Shown here: positions 42,998 through 52,359 of the stretch, piece by piece
Position numbering within the stretch: position 1 is the stretch's first letter
Layout of the letters: each line of letters starts with the position of its first letter
Source of the DNA: an uncultured Bacteroidales bacterium
GTDB lineage: Bacteria; Bacteroidota; Bacteroidia; Bacteroidales; F082
Direction of reading: 5' to 3'
Assembly: GCA_947303395.1 (NCBI GenBank)
Contig: CAMYYD010000011.1
Span: 22,170 to 86,169 of the forward strand
DNA length: 64,000 bases
Position numbers and translations under genes: made by a program
Notes under the pieces: model-generated
The model's database searches: none
The model's input: only the letters and a program-made list of their open reading frames with translations
What the model was told of the DNA's origin: nothing

Positions 42998-43798
42998 TTA
43001 TATTATCATCAAATAACACCACACTGCCGGCACTGCCAAAAACGTGGCGTCAAACCTATCCAAAATGCCTCCGTGACCCGGAATAACATTGCCCGAATCC
43101 TTCACCCCCGCCTGACGTTTCATCATCGACTCGCAAAGGTCGCCCAAACTACCGAAAACCACAACAATCAGAGCCATCCCCATCATTTTTAAGTCGCTCA
43201 TCATATGCAACCAATAATGATTAACCAGAAATGCCGTCAATATTGTCATCACCAGACCACCCATGCTGCCTTCAATGGTTTTTTTCGGTGAAATTCTCTC
43301 AAAAAGCTTATGTTTTCCAATAGCCATACCTGTCAGGTAAGCAAAGATATCATTTATCCAAATCAAGCAGAACAATATGATTAACAAATACTTACCACCT
43401 AACATAAATTCAGGTTCTCTATAAATCTCCATCATCAAAGTGCATGGCAATGCCACAAAAAACATCGCCGTCCAACAACTTACAGCAATTTTCTCAAATG
43501 AATATTTTTTCGAGAACAAAGCAATTAATAAAGGTGTTAGTATAAGTAACAATTGTAAAACGTATGCAATTGGAAATAAAACGACGCCAAGAACATAAAA
43601 CAAGGTGCCCATTATGACAGTCATGAGTTTCAATCTGCGATTGTCTTCTTTCGCCATTAACTTGCTAACTTCTTGAGAACCAATAAAAACCGTCGCAAGC
43701 ATTACAGCAAAAAATGCCCAATAATTCAAAAGTATGCTTCCAATCACCACGATCACAAACAAACTCCCGAACACCGTTCTTTTCGCCAAATTACTCAT
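42998..43798 (-). CDS. cdsA: phosphatidate cytidylyltransferase
   Basis: Makes CDP-diacylglycerol, the precursor of phospholipids, in the membrane. It is 266 residues with about eight hydrophobic segments. The C-terminal signature (SMMKRQAGVKDSGNVIPGHGG followed by ILDRFD) is diagnostic. It is the first gene of a cdsA-psd unit with a good promoter (TTTG, 19 bp, TATATTTG). Confidence 0.95.
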   Translation of the reverse strand: MSNLAKRTVFGSLFVIVVIGSILLNYWAFFAVMLATVFIGSQEVSKLMAKEDNRRLKLMTVIMGTLFYVLGVVLFPIAYVLQLLLILTPLLIALFSKKYSFEKIAVSCWTAMFFVALPCTLMMEIYREPEFMLGGKYLLIILFCLIWINDIFAYLTGMAIGKHKLFERISPKKTIEGSMGGLVMTILTAFLVNHYWLHMMSDLKMMGMALIVVVFGSLGDLCESMMKRQAGVKDSGNVIPGHGGILDRFDATFLAVPAVWCYLMII

Positions 43799-43819
43799 TT
43801 TTCACATCATTTTAATCTG

Positions 43820-43850
43820 CAAATATACAAAATTTTATTCTACCAACAAA
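43820..43850 (-). promoter_or_regulatory. Promoter of cdsA-psd
   Basis: Minus strand TTTG (43850-43847), 19-bp spacer, TATATTTG (43827-43820), 21 bp before the cdsA start. Confidence 0.65.
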
Positions 43851-43853
43851 AAA

Positions 43854-44624
43854 TTACACCTTTTTCGCTTCCTTCCAAAGCTCTTCCATTTCACTGAGTG
43901 TCATATCTGCCACGCTTTCCCCCATCTCTCGCGCTCGGTCCTCAATAAACGTAAAACGCTTTTTAAACTTGGCGTTCGCATGCTCCAAAGCTGTGTCAGC
44001 ATTGACTTTTATGAATCTTGAATAATTGACGAGAGCAAACAGAAGGTCACCGAATTCCTCATCTTTTCGTTCTATTGAACCGTCGTTTTTAACCTCTTCC
44101 TGGAGCTCATTCATCTCCTCGAGAACCTTTGCCCAGCACTCTTCTTTATTTGGCCAGTCGAAACCCACTCCAGAAGCCTTGTCGGTCATTCGATATGCCT
44201 TCAAAAGCGGTGGCAAACCCGCGGGAACACCACCCAAAACGCTCTTGTTGCCTTCCTTTTTTATCTTAATTTTTTCCCAGTTTTCCAACACCTCCTCCGC
44301 CGATTTCACCTTCACATCGCCATAAATATGCGGATGACGCACTATCAGCTTGTCGCAAATGCTGTTTATCACGTCCGAAATATCAAAAAGTCCACGCTCA
44401 TCGGCAATTCTTGCATAAAAAACGATGTGCATTATCAAATCACCCAACTCTTTCTTAACATCTTGATAATCAGAAGCCAAGATAGCCTCACTCAATTCGT
44501 ATGTCTCCTCAATAGTCAAATGGCGCAAACTCTCAATGGTCTGCTTTTTATCCCAAGGACAACCTTTTCTAAGGTCGTCCATGATATCCAAAAGCCTTTT
44601 AAAAGCCTCTAATCTCTTGTCCAT
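43854..44624 (-). CDS. mazG: nucleoside triphosphate pyrophosphohydrolase
   Basis: MazG hydrolyses (d)NTPs and aberrant nucleotides to monophosphates. Two MazG modules are visible: GCPWDKKQTIESL with EETYEL and KKELGDLIMHIVFYA, then GFDWPNKEECWAKVLEE with EEFGDLLFALVNYSR. The 256-residue start at 44624 (MDKRLEAFKRLLDIMD) replaces a longer frame that would run through the promoter. It is divergent from the PagL-like gene. Confidence 0.95.
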   Translation of the reverse strand: MDKRLEAFKRLLDIMDDLRKGCPWDKKQTIESLRHLTIEETYELSEAILASDYQDVKKELGDLIMHIVFYARIADERGLFDISDVINSICDKLIVRHPHIYGDVKVKSAEEVLENWEKIKIKKEGNKSVLGGVPAGLPPLLKAYRMTDKASGVGFDWPNKEECWAKVLEEMNELQEEVKNDGSIERKDEEFGDLLFALVNYSRFIKVNADTALEHANAKFKKRFTFIEDRAREMGESVADMTLSEMEELWKEAKKV

Positions 44625-44635
44625 ATCAAAAAATT

Positions 44636-44669
44636 TTTGCAAATATACATAAAATTTATCGTAATTTTG
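44636..44669. promoter_or_regulatory. Divergent promoters of mazG and PagL-like gene
   Basis: Plus: TTTG (44636-44639), 22-bp spacer, TAATTTTG (44662-44669), only 4 bp from the ATG at 44674, so that mRNA should be leaderless or nearly so. Minus: TATATTTG (44647-44640) for mazG. Confidence 0.6.
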
Positions 44670-44673
44670 CAAC

Positions 44674-45804
44674 ATGAAATTTTTATTGCGACATAGTATC
44701 ATTTTGTTCCTCTTTTTGTTGACAAACAACACCTTATCAGCAAAAACCAACGATACTATCATCGATAAAAATCTTCAAATCGAATTTCGCAGCAGCTACG
44801 GCTTCATTATTTGCCATCATCCGGAAATGAAGTATTTCCAATCGCATTTTCCGCTTTTCGAATTGAGTGTGCAACAGGTCACAACTGGCCGCAAATCATG
44901 GCAATCGAAGTCGAATTACCCTACTGTCGGAGTCAGCTTTTTATACAGCGGACTCGGTGAAATGCCAGAAATTGGAAGGGCTTTCGCAATAGTTCCGCAC
45001 ATCAACTTCAACTGCCTGAAAAGCAAGAGACATCAGATAAATTTCAGTTTTGGAATAGGTGTCGGCTATGTTACGCAGAAATACGACAGAATTGAAAACC
45101 CGAAAAACACTTTTATAAGTTCGCATGTCAACGCCGCCATCAATATTTCCGCTGATTACAGCTACATGGTTACCAACCGGTTAGGTCTCTCAGCATTCAT
45201 CGGTTTCACACATTTTTCAAATGGATCGACGCGCTCGCCTAACAACGGAATCAACATAGCACACGCCGGCATAGGAGCAAAATATTTCATTCAGGATCCT
45301 AAGCCAAGAATAGCGAAGCAAACAACTGATAACAAACAATATAGAAGTTGGAAGAAAGAGAATTTCACGTTCAATTTCGCTGTTTTGGTATCCAACAAAG
45401 ACATCAAGCAGTTTGTTGGATATGGTAAGCATTGGCAAGTTTATAACATCCAATTCAACGCGTTGAAACACGTCACGGAGATGAGCAAATTCGGCATCGG
45501 TTTTGATCTCGTTTATGACAATACCGACAAAGAACTTTTACGCCTTGACGGCATTGAATTCACTGATATTGAAATACTTAAGCCTGGCATAAACGCCGCC
45601 TATGAGATTTCTTTTGGCAACACATCTTTCAATATTAATTTCGGTTACCATTTGGCTGGAAAAGAACTTTGCGAAGGTCGTATTTATCAGAAATTGGGAG
45701 CCATGCAGAACATCTGGAAAGGTCTGTTTGCCACAATTCAGCTCACCACTCACTTTGGCTGGGCTGACTATATAGGTGTTGGAATCGGATATAGAATAAA
45801 TTGA
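44674..45804 (+). CDS. acyloxyacyl hydrolase, PagL-like outer membrane protein
   Basis: A 376-residue protein with a signal peptide (ILFLFLLTNNTLSAK). The barrel strands contain the PagL-type active-site motif FTHFSNGSTRSPNNGIN, whose His-Ser pair removes the 3-linked acyl chain of lipid A. A further ~150-residue beta-rich part follows, longer than P. aeruginosa PagL, as usual in Bacteroidetes members. It would modify LPS, in keeping with the lpxK and lpxH genes nearby. A lipoprotein gene follows after 1 bp. Confidence 0.78.
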   Translation: MKFLLRHSIILFLFLLTNNTLSAKTNDTIIDKNLQIEFRSSYGFIICHHPEMKYFQSHFPLFELSVQQVTTGRKSWQSKSNYPTVGVSFLYSGLGEMPEIGRAFAIVPHINFNCLKSKRHQINFSFGIGVGYVTQKYDRIENPKNTFISSHVNAAINISADYSYMVTNRLGLSAFIGFTHFSNGSTRSPNNGINIAHAGIGAKYFIQDPKPRIAKQTTDNKQYRSWKKENFTFNFAVLVSNKDIKQFVGYGKHWQVYNIQFNALKHVTEMSKFGIGFDLVYDNTDKELLRLDGIEFTDIEILKPGINAAYEISFGNTSFNINFGYHLAGKELCEGRIYQKLGAMQNIWKGLFATIQLTTHFGWADYIGVGIGYRIN

Positions 45805-45805
45805 C

Positions 45806-46558
45806 ATGAAACATAATATATTGATAATAATGGCATTATGTTTTCTTGCAACATTTTCAGCATGCAAGAAAGCGCCTCTTACTGTCGGTCCAATCGTTAC
45901 ACAAACGAGAGAGCTTTCCGACTTCAATGAAGTTAGAATCTTTGACAATGTTAAGATATCGCTGGTTCGTTCCGACACATGCTATATAGTAATTACAACA
46001 GGCAAAAACATAATCGACAACATCACATCCGATGTTAGTTGCGGCGTATTAACTCTTAAAAACACAACAACTTTAAACTGGATAAGACCATACGATTATG
46101 AAACAAGTGCAACTCTGTACTTCAAAGACATTAAAAAGCTCGTTTTCTCAGCTTCTGGCGCTTTGACTACAGAAAACAACTTCACAGGTCCATTAAATGC
46201 TAATGAATATTACACCATTGAAGTTGACGACGGTTGCGGCGACATAGATCTTAACATCAACGATTGTGCTGATTTCCGAGTTATTTACGGATTCGGATCA
46301 AGTCGACTGACATTGCACGGTGAAAACAACAAAAATCTGTCTATTCACAAAAAAAGTTACGGTATCATTGACGCCTTAAACTATGAAGCACAATATGTTG
46401 ATATCGCCAATCACGCCCAGACAGACTGTTACATCAACGCAAGCAAGCTAATAAAAGCCCGCATCAACCACTGCGGCAATATATATTATAAAGGTGACCC
46501 GGACAGCATCCAAGTCACCTATGGGGAATTTGCAATAGGAAAACTCCTACCTTTTTAA
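45806..46558 (+). CDS. DUF2807 (GIN-domain) lipoprotein
   Basis: A 250-residue protein with a lipobox (LATFSACKK). The domain after residue 35 ([40 protein letters not shown]) is the beta-helical head domain called DUF2807 or auto-transporter adhesin head GIN domain. Function is unknown. It is co-transcribed with the PagL-like gene and its 3' end overlaps convergent proS by 4 bp. Confidence 0.82.
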   Translation: MKHNILIIMALCFLATFSACKKAPLTVGPIVTQTRELSDFNEVRIFDNVKISLVRSDTCYIVITTGKNIIDNITSDVSCGVLTLKNTTTLNWIRPYDYETSATLYFKDIKKLVFSASGALTTENNFTGPLNANEYYTIEVDDGCGDIDLNINDCADFRVIYGFGSSRLTLHGENNKNLSIHKKSYGIIDALNYEAQYVDIANHAQTDCYINASKLIKARINHCGNIYYKGDPDSIQVTYGEFAIGKLLPF

Positions 46559-48027
46559 TACGCTTTCGCGAAAATAACTCTTCTCTTCGAAGGTTTTCCA
46601 GAGAAGACATCAACGCCGTCTTCGTAGTCGTCGTCAAGCGGGATGCAGCGCAATGTTGCCTTTGTCTCTTCTTTGATAGCCAACTCTGTTTCTGTTGTGC
46701 CATCCCAGTGTGCATAAGCGAATCCGCCGTTTTCGATCACCTGTTTGAACTCATCCCAAGTGTCGACACGGTGTGTGTTGGCTTTGCGATATTCAAGAGC
46801 TCTGTTGTACAAGCTATCCTGAATCTCGTCGAGCAAACCGAGGATATGGTCTTCCATCTCAGCCTCTGAAATCGACTGTTTTGTCAAGGTGTCACGGCGA
46901 GCAATCTCAACTGTCTGATTCTCAACGTCGCGTGGACCTGCTGCGAGACGTACCGGCACGCCCTTCATCTCCCATTCAGCGAACTTGAATCCAGGTTTCT
47001 GGGTATCGCGGTCGTCAAATTTCACTCTAAGTCCTTTAGCCTCAAGACGTTGCTTCATCTGAGCGCAGTAATCAAGAACTGCCTGCTGCTGATCGTCGGT
47101 CTTATAAATAGGAACTATAACCACCTCGATTGGAGCGACCTTTGGAGGAAGCACGAGACCATTATCATCTGAGTGAGCCATAATGAGAGCACCCATCAAA
47201 CGTGTTGAAACGCCCCATGATGTTGCCCAAACGTATTCGAGTTTATTCTCCTTATTAAGATACTTCACGTCGAACGCCTTCGCGAAGTTCTGTCCGAGGA
47301 AGTGCGATGTACCAGCCTGCAATGCCTTGCCGTCCTGCATCATAGCCTCAATACAGAAAGTCTCGACAGCACCTGCGAAACGCTCGTTAGCTGACTTGAT
47401 ACCGCGGATGACCGGAACAGCCATGTATTTTTCAGCGAAATCAGCGTAAACGCCCAGCATTTTCTCGGCTTCTGCCATAGCCTCTTCACGTGTTGCGTGA
47501 GCGGTGTGACCTTCCTGCCACAGGAACTCAGCTGTGCGGAGGAACAAACGAGTACGCATCTCCCAGCGCACCACGTTAGCCCACTGGTTGCACAAAATCG
47601 GGAGGTCGCGGTAGCTCTTGATCCAGTTACGATATGTATCCCAAATAATTGTCTCAGAAGTAGGACGCACTATCAACTCTTCCTCCAGTTTTGCTTCAGG
47701 ATCGACGACAACGCCTGGTCCGTCAGGGTTTTTCATCAAGCGGTAATGCGTTACGACTGCGCATTCCTTAGCGAAGCCCTCAACGTGGCTTGCTTCCTTG
47801 CTGAAGAAACTTTTCGGGATGAAAAGCGGGAAATAAGCATTAACGTGACCGGTGTCCTTGAACATCTTGTCGAGAGCGTCATGCATAAACTCCCAAATAG
47901 CATATCCGTAAGGCTTTATCACCATACAACCTCTCACTGCGGAACCCTCCGCCAACTCGGCTTTATTCACGATATCATTATACCATTGTGAATAATTTTC
48001 TTGACGTGTTGTAATTTCTTTTGCCAT
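46555..48027 (-). CDS. proS: prolyl-tRNA synthetase, archaeal/eukaryal type
   Basis: Charges tRNA-Pro. At 490 residues it lacks the large editing insert of the E. coli form. Motif 2 is [29 protein letters not shown] and the region with [15 protein letters not shown] belongs to the class II core. The anticodon-binding domain ([13 protein letters not shown]) is followed by a zinc-type C-terminal domain ending AKAY. That ending is characteristic of the short archaeal-type ProRS found in many Bacteroidetes. Confidence 0.95.
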   Translation of the reverse strand: MAKEITTRQENYSQWYNDIVNKAELAEGSAVRGCMVIKPYGYAIWEFMHDALDKMFKDTGHVNAYFPLFIPKSFFSKEASHVEGFAKECAVVTHYRLMKNPDGPGVVVDPEAKLEEELIVRPTSETIIWDTYRNWIKSYRDLPILCNQWANVVRWEMRTRLFLRTAEFLWQEGHTAHATREEAMAEAEKMLGVYADFAEKYMAVPVIRGIKSANERFAGAVETFCIEAMMQDGKALQAGTSHFLGQNFAKAFDVKYLNKENKLEYVWATSWGVSTRLMGALIMAHSDDNGLVLPPKVAPIEVVIVPIYKTDDQQQAVLDYCAQMKQRLEAKGLRVKFDDRDTQKPGFKFAEWEMKGVPVRLAAGPRDVENQTVEIARRDTLTKQSISEAEMEDHILGLLDEIQDSLYNRALEYRKANTHRVDTWDEFKQVIENGGFAYAHWDGTTETELAIKEETKATLRCIPLDDDYEDGVDVFSGKPSKRRVIFAKAY

Positions 48028-48068
48028 TTTTAAAAGTTTGGTACGATTTTTGTTAGTTTTTCAGTGTG

Positions 48069-48076
48069 CAAAATTA
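48069..48076 (-). promoter_or_regulatory. -7 element for proS
   Basis: TAATTTTG on the minus strand, 41 bp before the start codon. Confidence 0.5.
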
Positions 48077-48115
48077 CAAAAATTTTTGCAAAGTATTAAT
48101 AAAAAGTGAATTATT

Positions 48116-49117
48116 ATGAAACGGATCATTATTTCAATCGCAGCGGCAATATCATTGTTAACTGCCTGTGCATCAAGCAATAACGTAATAAACGACGATG
48201 CATATTATTCACCATACGACAACAATTCACAATTTGAAAAGACTCTTGTAACCTCAAATTACGGATATTTTGATTCAAATACGGTCAAGTCGGAAAAGCG
48301 TAAAAATTACGAAGAATACGCTGTGACAGACAGCATCGAGCGCATTGTCGACACCGTTTATATCATCGAAGAATCATCCGAACCTCGTGTAACCGTTGAA
48401 TTTGGAGTCGGTTTCGGTTTTAACTACGGATGGCCATATTACTACTATGGCTGGGATCCATACTGGTATCCATATTACAGCTACACTCCTTACTACTGGA
48501 GTTATCCAAGCTTTTACTTCGGATACAACTGGTATTATCCTTATTATCCAGCTTATCCATATTATCCTGGTCATCCACATCATCCGCATCATCCACACGA
48601 CCCACACCACCCAGGATTTTCAGGAGGTTTCAACAACAGCCACCACGGAGCGATTCATCGTGACAATAACGGTGTGAAGCCAAATAACCGCGGAAATGTT
48701 AGCCGCCCAACTAATGCTAACAGGCCATCAAGTGCTACTAGACCATCTAATGCAACTCGACCTTCCAGTGCGTCCAGACCATCTAACACTACCCGACCAT
48801 CTAATGCCACAAGGCCTTCTTCAGAAAAGAAAAACTACACCCCAGCTAACTCAAACCGTCAAACACGCTCAAGCTCAGAATATGTTCGTCCTAACAGCAA
48901 CACAAGACCGAACAGCAATACGACAAGGCCAAACAACACCACTGTAAGACCAAATAATAATAACAATACAAGGTCAAACAGCAATGTCAGCGCCCCGAGA
49001 AGCAGCAGCTCATCGTCAAGAAACAGCAGTTCATCATCGAGAAGCAGCGGAAGTTATAGCGGAGGCAGCAGAAGCTCAAGTGGCGGCGGAGTACGCAGCG
49101 GCGGCGGTCGCCGTTAA
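48116..49117 (+). CDS. low-complexity lipoprotein (Tyr/Pro/His, then RPSN repeats)
   Basis: A 333-residue protein with a lipobox (SLLTACASS). After a short acidic region come about 75 residues rich in Tyr, Trp and Pro (YYYYGWDPYWYPYYSY), then a His/Pro tract (PGHPHHPHHPHDPHHPG) that could bind metal. Next is an array of ATRPSN-type hexapeptides and an Asn/Arg/Ser part, ending in Ser/Gly (SGGSRSSSGGGVRSGGG). I do not recognise a family. It should sit in the outer membrane. It is 55 bp upstream of the FadL-like porin gene and may be co-transcribed. Confidence 0.7.
   Translation: MKRIIISIAAAISLLTACASSNNVINDDAYYSPYDNNSQFEKTLVTSNYGYFDSNTVKSEKRKNYEEYAVTDSIERIVDTVYIIEESSEPRVTVEFGVGFGFNYGWPYYYYGWDPYWYPYYSYTPYYWSYPSFYFGYNWYYPYYPAYPYYPGHPHHPHHPHDPHHPGFSGGFNNSHHGAIHRDNNGVKPNNRGNVSRPTNANRPSSATRPSNATRPSSASRPSNTTRPSNATRPSSEKKNYTPANSNRQTRSSSEYVRPNSNTRPNSNTTRPNNTTVRPNNNNNTRSNSNVSAPRSSSSSSRNSSSSSRSSGSYSGGSRSSSGGGVRSGGGRR
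48703..48830 (+). repeat. Hexapeptide-coding tandem repeat
   Basis: About six degenerate 18-bp units encode S(S/N)(A/T)(T/S)RP within the low-complexity lipoprotein. Confidence 0.7.
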
Positions 49118-49172
49118 TTGTAGGAACGCGCCGCGGCACGTCCGATATTAATAACAATTAAATAATAATGTC

Positions 49173-50651
49173 ATGAAACGAATTCTTTTAATCATCACAA
49201 TATTAGCACCATTCTTTGCAATGGCGCAAACCGAGAACGACATGCTCGATTTCTCAACAGTTTATTACCAAGGAACGGCAAAGAGCGCCGCAATGGGCAA
49301 CGCCATGGGTGCCGTCGGCAACGACTTCTCAGCAATAGCGATAAACCCGGCAAACCTTGGACTTTTCAGAAAAGCGACGTTCACGTTTTCACCCGACTTT
49401 AGTGTGACATCAGTGGAGTCAAAATACAAGGAAAACAACGGCTTCGACAGGGCTTTCAAGCTCCAAAACAACAATATCGGTCTCACCTGGACACAAGATT
49501 TCGATGACGGACCATTCAAATCTGTAAGTATCGCTATCGGCGTCAACAAGTTAAACAACTATAAATCAAACGCTTACGTCAACGGAGAGAATCCAAACAC
49601 CTCGCTCATTGACGCATATCTCACCGAATTATACGAAAACGGCATTGACAACGACGTGGTTTTAGAGGATTATTCACCTAATGGACTTTTCCCGCTTTGG
49701 GACACATATCTCCTTGATTTTTACGATGATGGCTCAATTGGTTCAGTCGTACCGCAAGGCGGCCTCAAGCAACAATACGGTGTAAGCAGAAACGGCTATA
49801 TGCGCGAGTTTACATTTGCATCTGGATTCAATTTCGATGAGAAATTCTTCCTCGGAGTAGCCTTGGATTTCCCTTACTTCAACAAAAACACGACAAATGA
49901 ATACAAGGAGATTAACCTTGATGCCAGCGACAGTTTCAAAAACTGGACACAGACCGAATATATCAAGAATTCAGGTTTTGGCATTAACGCAAAAATCGGT
50001 GCGATAGTCTACCCAGCAAAATGGTTGCGACTGGGTGCATCGTTCCATTCACCTTCCGTGTTTAATGTCACCGAAAGCTGGTACACCTATACAAGATCTG
50101 TATTCAGCAACGATATTTACGAACACGAGTCACCAACGGGAACTTACAGCTACATCGTAACTACTCCATTGCGTATGGGTGCCAGCGCCGCCTTGATTTT
50201 CGGCAACTTCGGCATGATCACTGGCGATTACGAATACGTCGACTACAGCATGATGCGTGCTTCAAGCAACGATTACGATTATTCTAATTTCAACGATGTT
50301 ATCCGCGACATGTATAAAGCCACATCCAACCTCAGATTCGGTACGGAATGGCGTTGGCAAACACTTGCTTTCAGAGCTGGTTACGCCATTTACGGCAGTC
50401 CGTTCGGCTTTAGCAAAACCGATTTGAGAACCACATCATATTCTTGCGGTTTCGGCTACACATACCATCGTTTCACATTCGACGCGGCATACGTTTTAAG
50501 CCAGAGAAGCAATAGTTACGACTTGTACTCGCAATTCTCGTTATACCCGGCATATTATGGCGAAACCAACGAGTTTGTCGACGATACAAAAGTAAAAGAG
50601 ACGACCAACATCAATCAGGTGGTCATCTCTTTCAAGTTCAGATTAGACTGA
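49173..50651 (+). CDS. OmpP1/FadL/TodX family outer membrane porin
   Basis: A 492-residue protein with a signal peptide (IITILAPFFAMAQ). The N-terminal plug-like segment GTAKSAAMGNAMGAVGNDFSAIAINPANLGLF matches the family, which forms beta barrels for hydrophobic compounds. Alternating strand patterns continue to the end (QVVISFKFRLD). The substrate is unknown. It may form a unit with the lipoprotein gene before it. Confidence 0.85.
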   Translation: MKRILLIITILAPFFAMAQTENDMLDFSTVYYQGTAKSAAMGNAMGAVGNDFSAIAINPANLGLFRKATFTFSPDFSVTSVESKYKENNGFDRAFKLQNNNIGLTWTQDFDDGPFKSVSIAIGVNKLNNYKSNAYVNGENPNTSLIDAYLTELYENGIDNDVVLEDYSPNGLFPLWDTYLLDFYDDGSIGSVVPQGGLKQQYGVSRNGYMREFTFASGFNFDEKFFLGVALDFPYFNKNTTNEYKEINLDASDSFKNWTQTEYIKNSGFGINAKIGAIVYPAKWLRLGASFHSPSVFNVTESWYTYTRSVFSNDIYEHESPTGTYSYIVTTPLRMGASAALIFGNFGMITGDYEYVDYSMMRASSNDYDYSNFNDVIRDMYKATSNLRFGTEWRWQTLAFRAGYAIYGSPFGFSKTDLRTTSYSCGFGYTYHRFTFDAAYVLSQRSNSYDLYSQFSLYPAYYGETNEFVDDTKVKETTNINQVVISFKFRLD

Positions 50652-50656
50652 TAAAA

Positions 50657-51445
50657 TCAGTTCTTAGCGTTGTACTGGTCGATGATGTCTTGGTCAACCA
50701 AGATACGGCCGCAGTATTCGCAAACGATAATCTTCTTGTGGATACGGATATCGAGCTGGTGTTGTGGTGGAATCTTGTTGAAGCATCCGCCGCAGGCATC
50801 ACGCTCGATTTGTACGACTGCCAAACCGTTTCTTGCACCTTTTCTGATGCGTTTGTAAGCGGCAAGCAGACGGTCTTCGATCAAAGCTTCGCTTTCCTTT
50901 GATTTCTCGACGAGTTCTTGCTCTTCTTTTTCAGTCTCTTCAACGATTGACTGAAGCTCATCCTGTTTCACTTTCAGGTCATTCTTACGCTCGGCAAGTT
51001 TCTTCTCAGTAGCTTCAAGATTTGTCTTGATATCCTCGATTTTGATTGTCGCATCCTTGATTCTCTTCTCGCAAAGCTGAATTTCAAGTGATTGATACTC
51101 AGTCTCTTTTGTCAAAGAATCATATTCACGGCTATTACGGACGTTGTTCTGCTGTTCCTCGTATTTCTTAATCAAAGCCTGAGTCTCTTTGATCTTGATT
51201 TTGTAGTTTGTAACGTCGGTGTTGAATTTCTTCAAGTCGGCGTTATAGTTCTCGATACGAGTCTCGAGACCAGCGACTTCGTCTTCAAGATCCTGCACAG
51301 CTTCCGGCAACTCGCCGCGCACGATGCGAATCTTATCTATCTTAGAATCAATCTGTTGCAGTGTGTAAAGTGCAACCAATTTTCTTTCAACGGTAACTTC
51401 AATCTGTTCTTCCTCGTTGAGTTTAATTTCCTGATTATCAGCCAT
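50657..51445 (-). CDS. coiled-coil protein with C4 zinc ribbon
   Basis: A 262-residue protein. Residues 30-190 are a long antiparallel coiled coil, rich in Glu and Lys. The C-terminal zinc ribbon is CGGCFNKIPPQ with CEYCGRILVD. The architecture matches the family of small CT398/YbgI-neighbour type zinc-ribbon proteins, which bind nucleic acid or export components in other bacteria; the role is not settled. Next to nif3 in the same direction, as is common in many genomes. Confidence 0.85.
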   Translation of the reverse strand: MADNQEIKLNEEEQIEVTVERKLVALYTLQQIDSKIDKIRIVRGELPEAVQDLEDEVAGLETRIENYNADLKKFNTDVTNYKIKIKETQALIKKYEEQQNNVRNSREYDSLTKETEYQSLEIQLCEKRIKDATIKIEDIKTNLEATEKKLAERKNDLKVKQDELQSIVEETEKEEQELVEKSKESEALIEDRLLAAYKRIRKGARNGLAVVQIERDACGGCFNKIPPQHQLDIRIHKKIIVCEYCGRILVDQDIIDQYNAKN

Positions 51446-51463
51446 TTATGTAAATATTTATAT

Positions 51464-52258
51464 TTATACAAAATAATTTATCGAGTTAGTTTTCACGCTC
51501 GAAATTGAAACTGCAAAGTTACAAAATTTTTTAATAATTGCATCAGCAATTAATTCTTTTGTAAATTGTTCTGTTTCATAATGTCCTGCATCGACCAAAA
51601 GAAGCTTGCCGTCAGCCTCGAAAAAGTCGTGATATTTCACATCTCCAGTGATGTAAGCATCTGCATTACAATGCTTTACGTTATTAAGTAAGAAAAATCC
51701 CGAGCCACCGCAGACTGCCACCTTTTTTATTTTTTTACCTAAAAAATCGGAATGGCGAAGCGCTTTTGCGTTGAGATTTTTTTTCACGAGAGTTAAAAAT
51801 TCGGTCTCGTCAAGGACATTTTCCAGCTCTCCGACCATTCCGCCGCCTGTCACGATCTCGGATTCCGACTGAATCGGCTCCAGAATCTCAAGATTTTTCA
51901 ACCCGATTTTATCTGCAAGCCATTTGCTCACACCAAGATAGCTGTTGTCGAGATTGGTATGCATACAAGCTATCGCGATGTCGTTTTTTATCGCCTTGAT
52001 AATCGTTCTTTCAATAGTATTTTCAGGCAAAACATGCTTCAGCGGCTTGTAAATCAAAGGATGATGGCTTATCACGAGATGAAAACCTTTTTCTATTGCC
52101 TCATCAATCACGGCCTCAGTCACATCAAGAGTAATTAAAGCTTTGTCAATCAGCATGTTAGCATCACCAACAAGCAGTCCGGCATTGTCCCACGACTCCT
52201 GCCATTTCAGCGGCGCGATGTCAGTAATACATCCGACAATTTCACTAACTTTATTCAT
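51464..52258 (-). CDS. Nif3-like dinuclear metal protein
   Basis: A 264-residue protein of the DUF34/NIF3 family. Metal ligands are in VISHHPLIYKPL, MHTNLD and the late VDAGHYETEQF. It is the short form without the extra PII-like domain found in ~370-residue members. Relatives form hexamers with two metals per subunit; a GTP cyclohydrolase-like activity has been proposed for some. The last ~17 codons contain the promoter of the next gene. Confidence 0.92.
   Translation of the reverse strand: MNKVSEIVGCITDIAPLKWQESWDNAGLLVGDANMLIDKALITLDVTEAVIDEAIEKGFHLVISHHPLIYKPLKHVLPENTIERTIIKAIKNDIAIACMHTNLDNSYLGVSKWLADKIGLKNLEILEPIQSESEIVTGGGMVGELENVLDETEFLTLVKKNLNAKALRHSDFLGKKIKKVAVCGGSGFFLLNNVKHCNADAYITGDVKYHDFFEADGKLLLVDAGHYETEQFTKELIADAIIKKFCNFAVSISSVKTNSINYFV
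51514..51521 (-). promoter_or_regulatory. -7 element for zinc-ribbon gene inside nif3
   Basis: TAACTTTG on the minus strand, within the final codons of the Nif3 gene, 68 bp before the zinc-ribbon start. Confidence 0.5.
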
Positions 52259-52315
52259 TTCGAAATTTTTCGCTAAAATAATAAAAATTATAATGTGTAA
52301 ATTAAAAATAATGTG

Positions 52316-52323
52316 TATATTTG
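52316..52323 (+). promoter_or_regulatory. -7 element for lpxK-punA-lpxH
   Basis: TATATTTG, 36 bp before the lpxK ATG. Confidence 0.55.
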
Positions 52324-52359
52324 TACGTTAATAATTAAGCTTAATTAAACATCCACCTC

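Noticed and set aside
44625..44762. 46-residue N-terminal extension of MazG
   Set aside because: It would extend over the divergent promoter and into the PagL-like gene; family members start at MDKRLEAFKRLLD.
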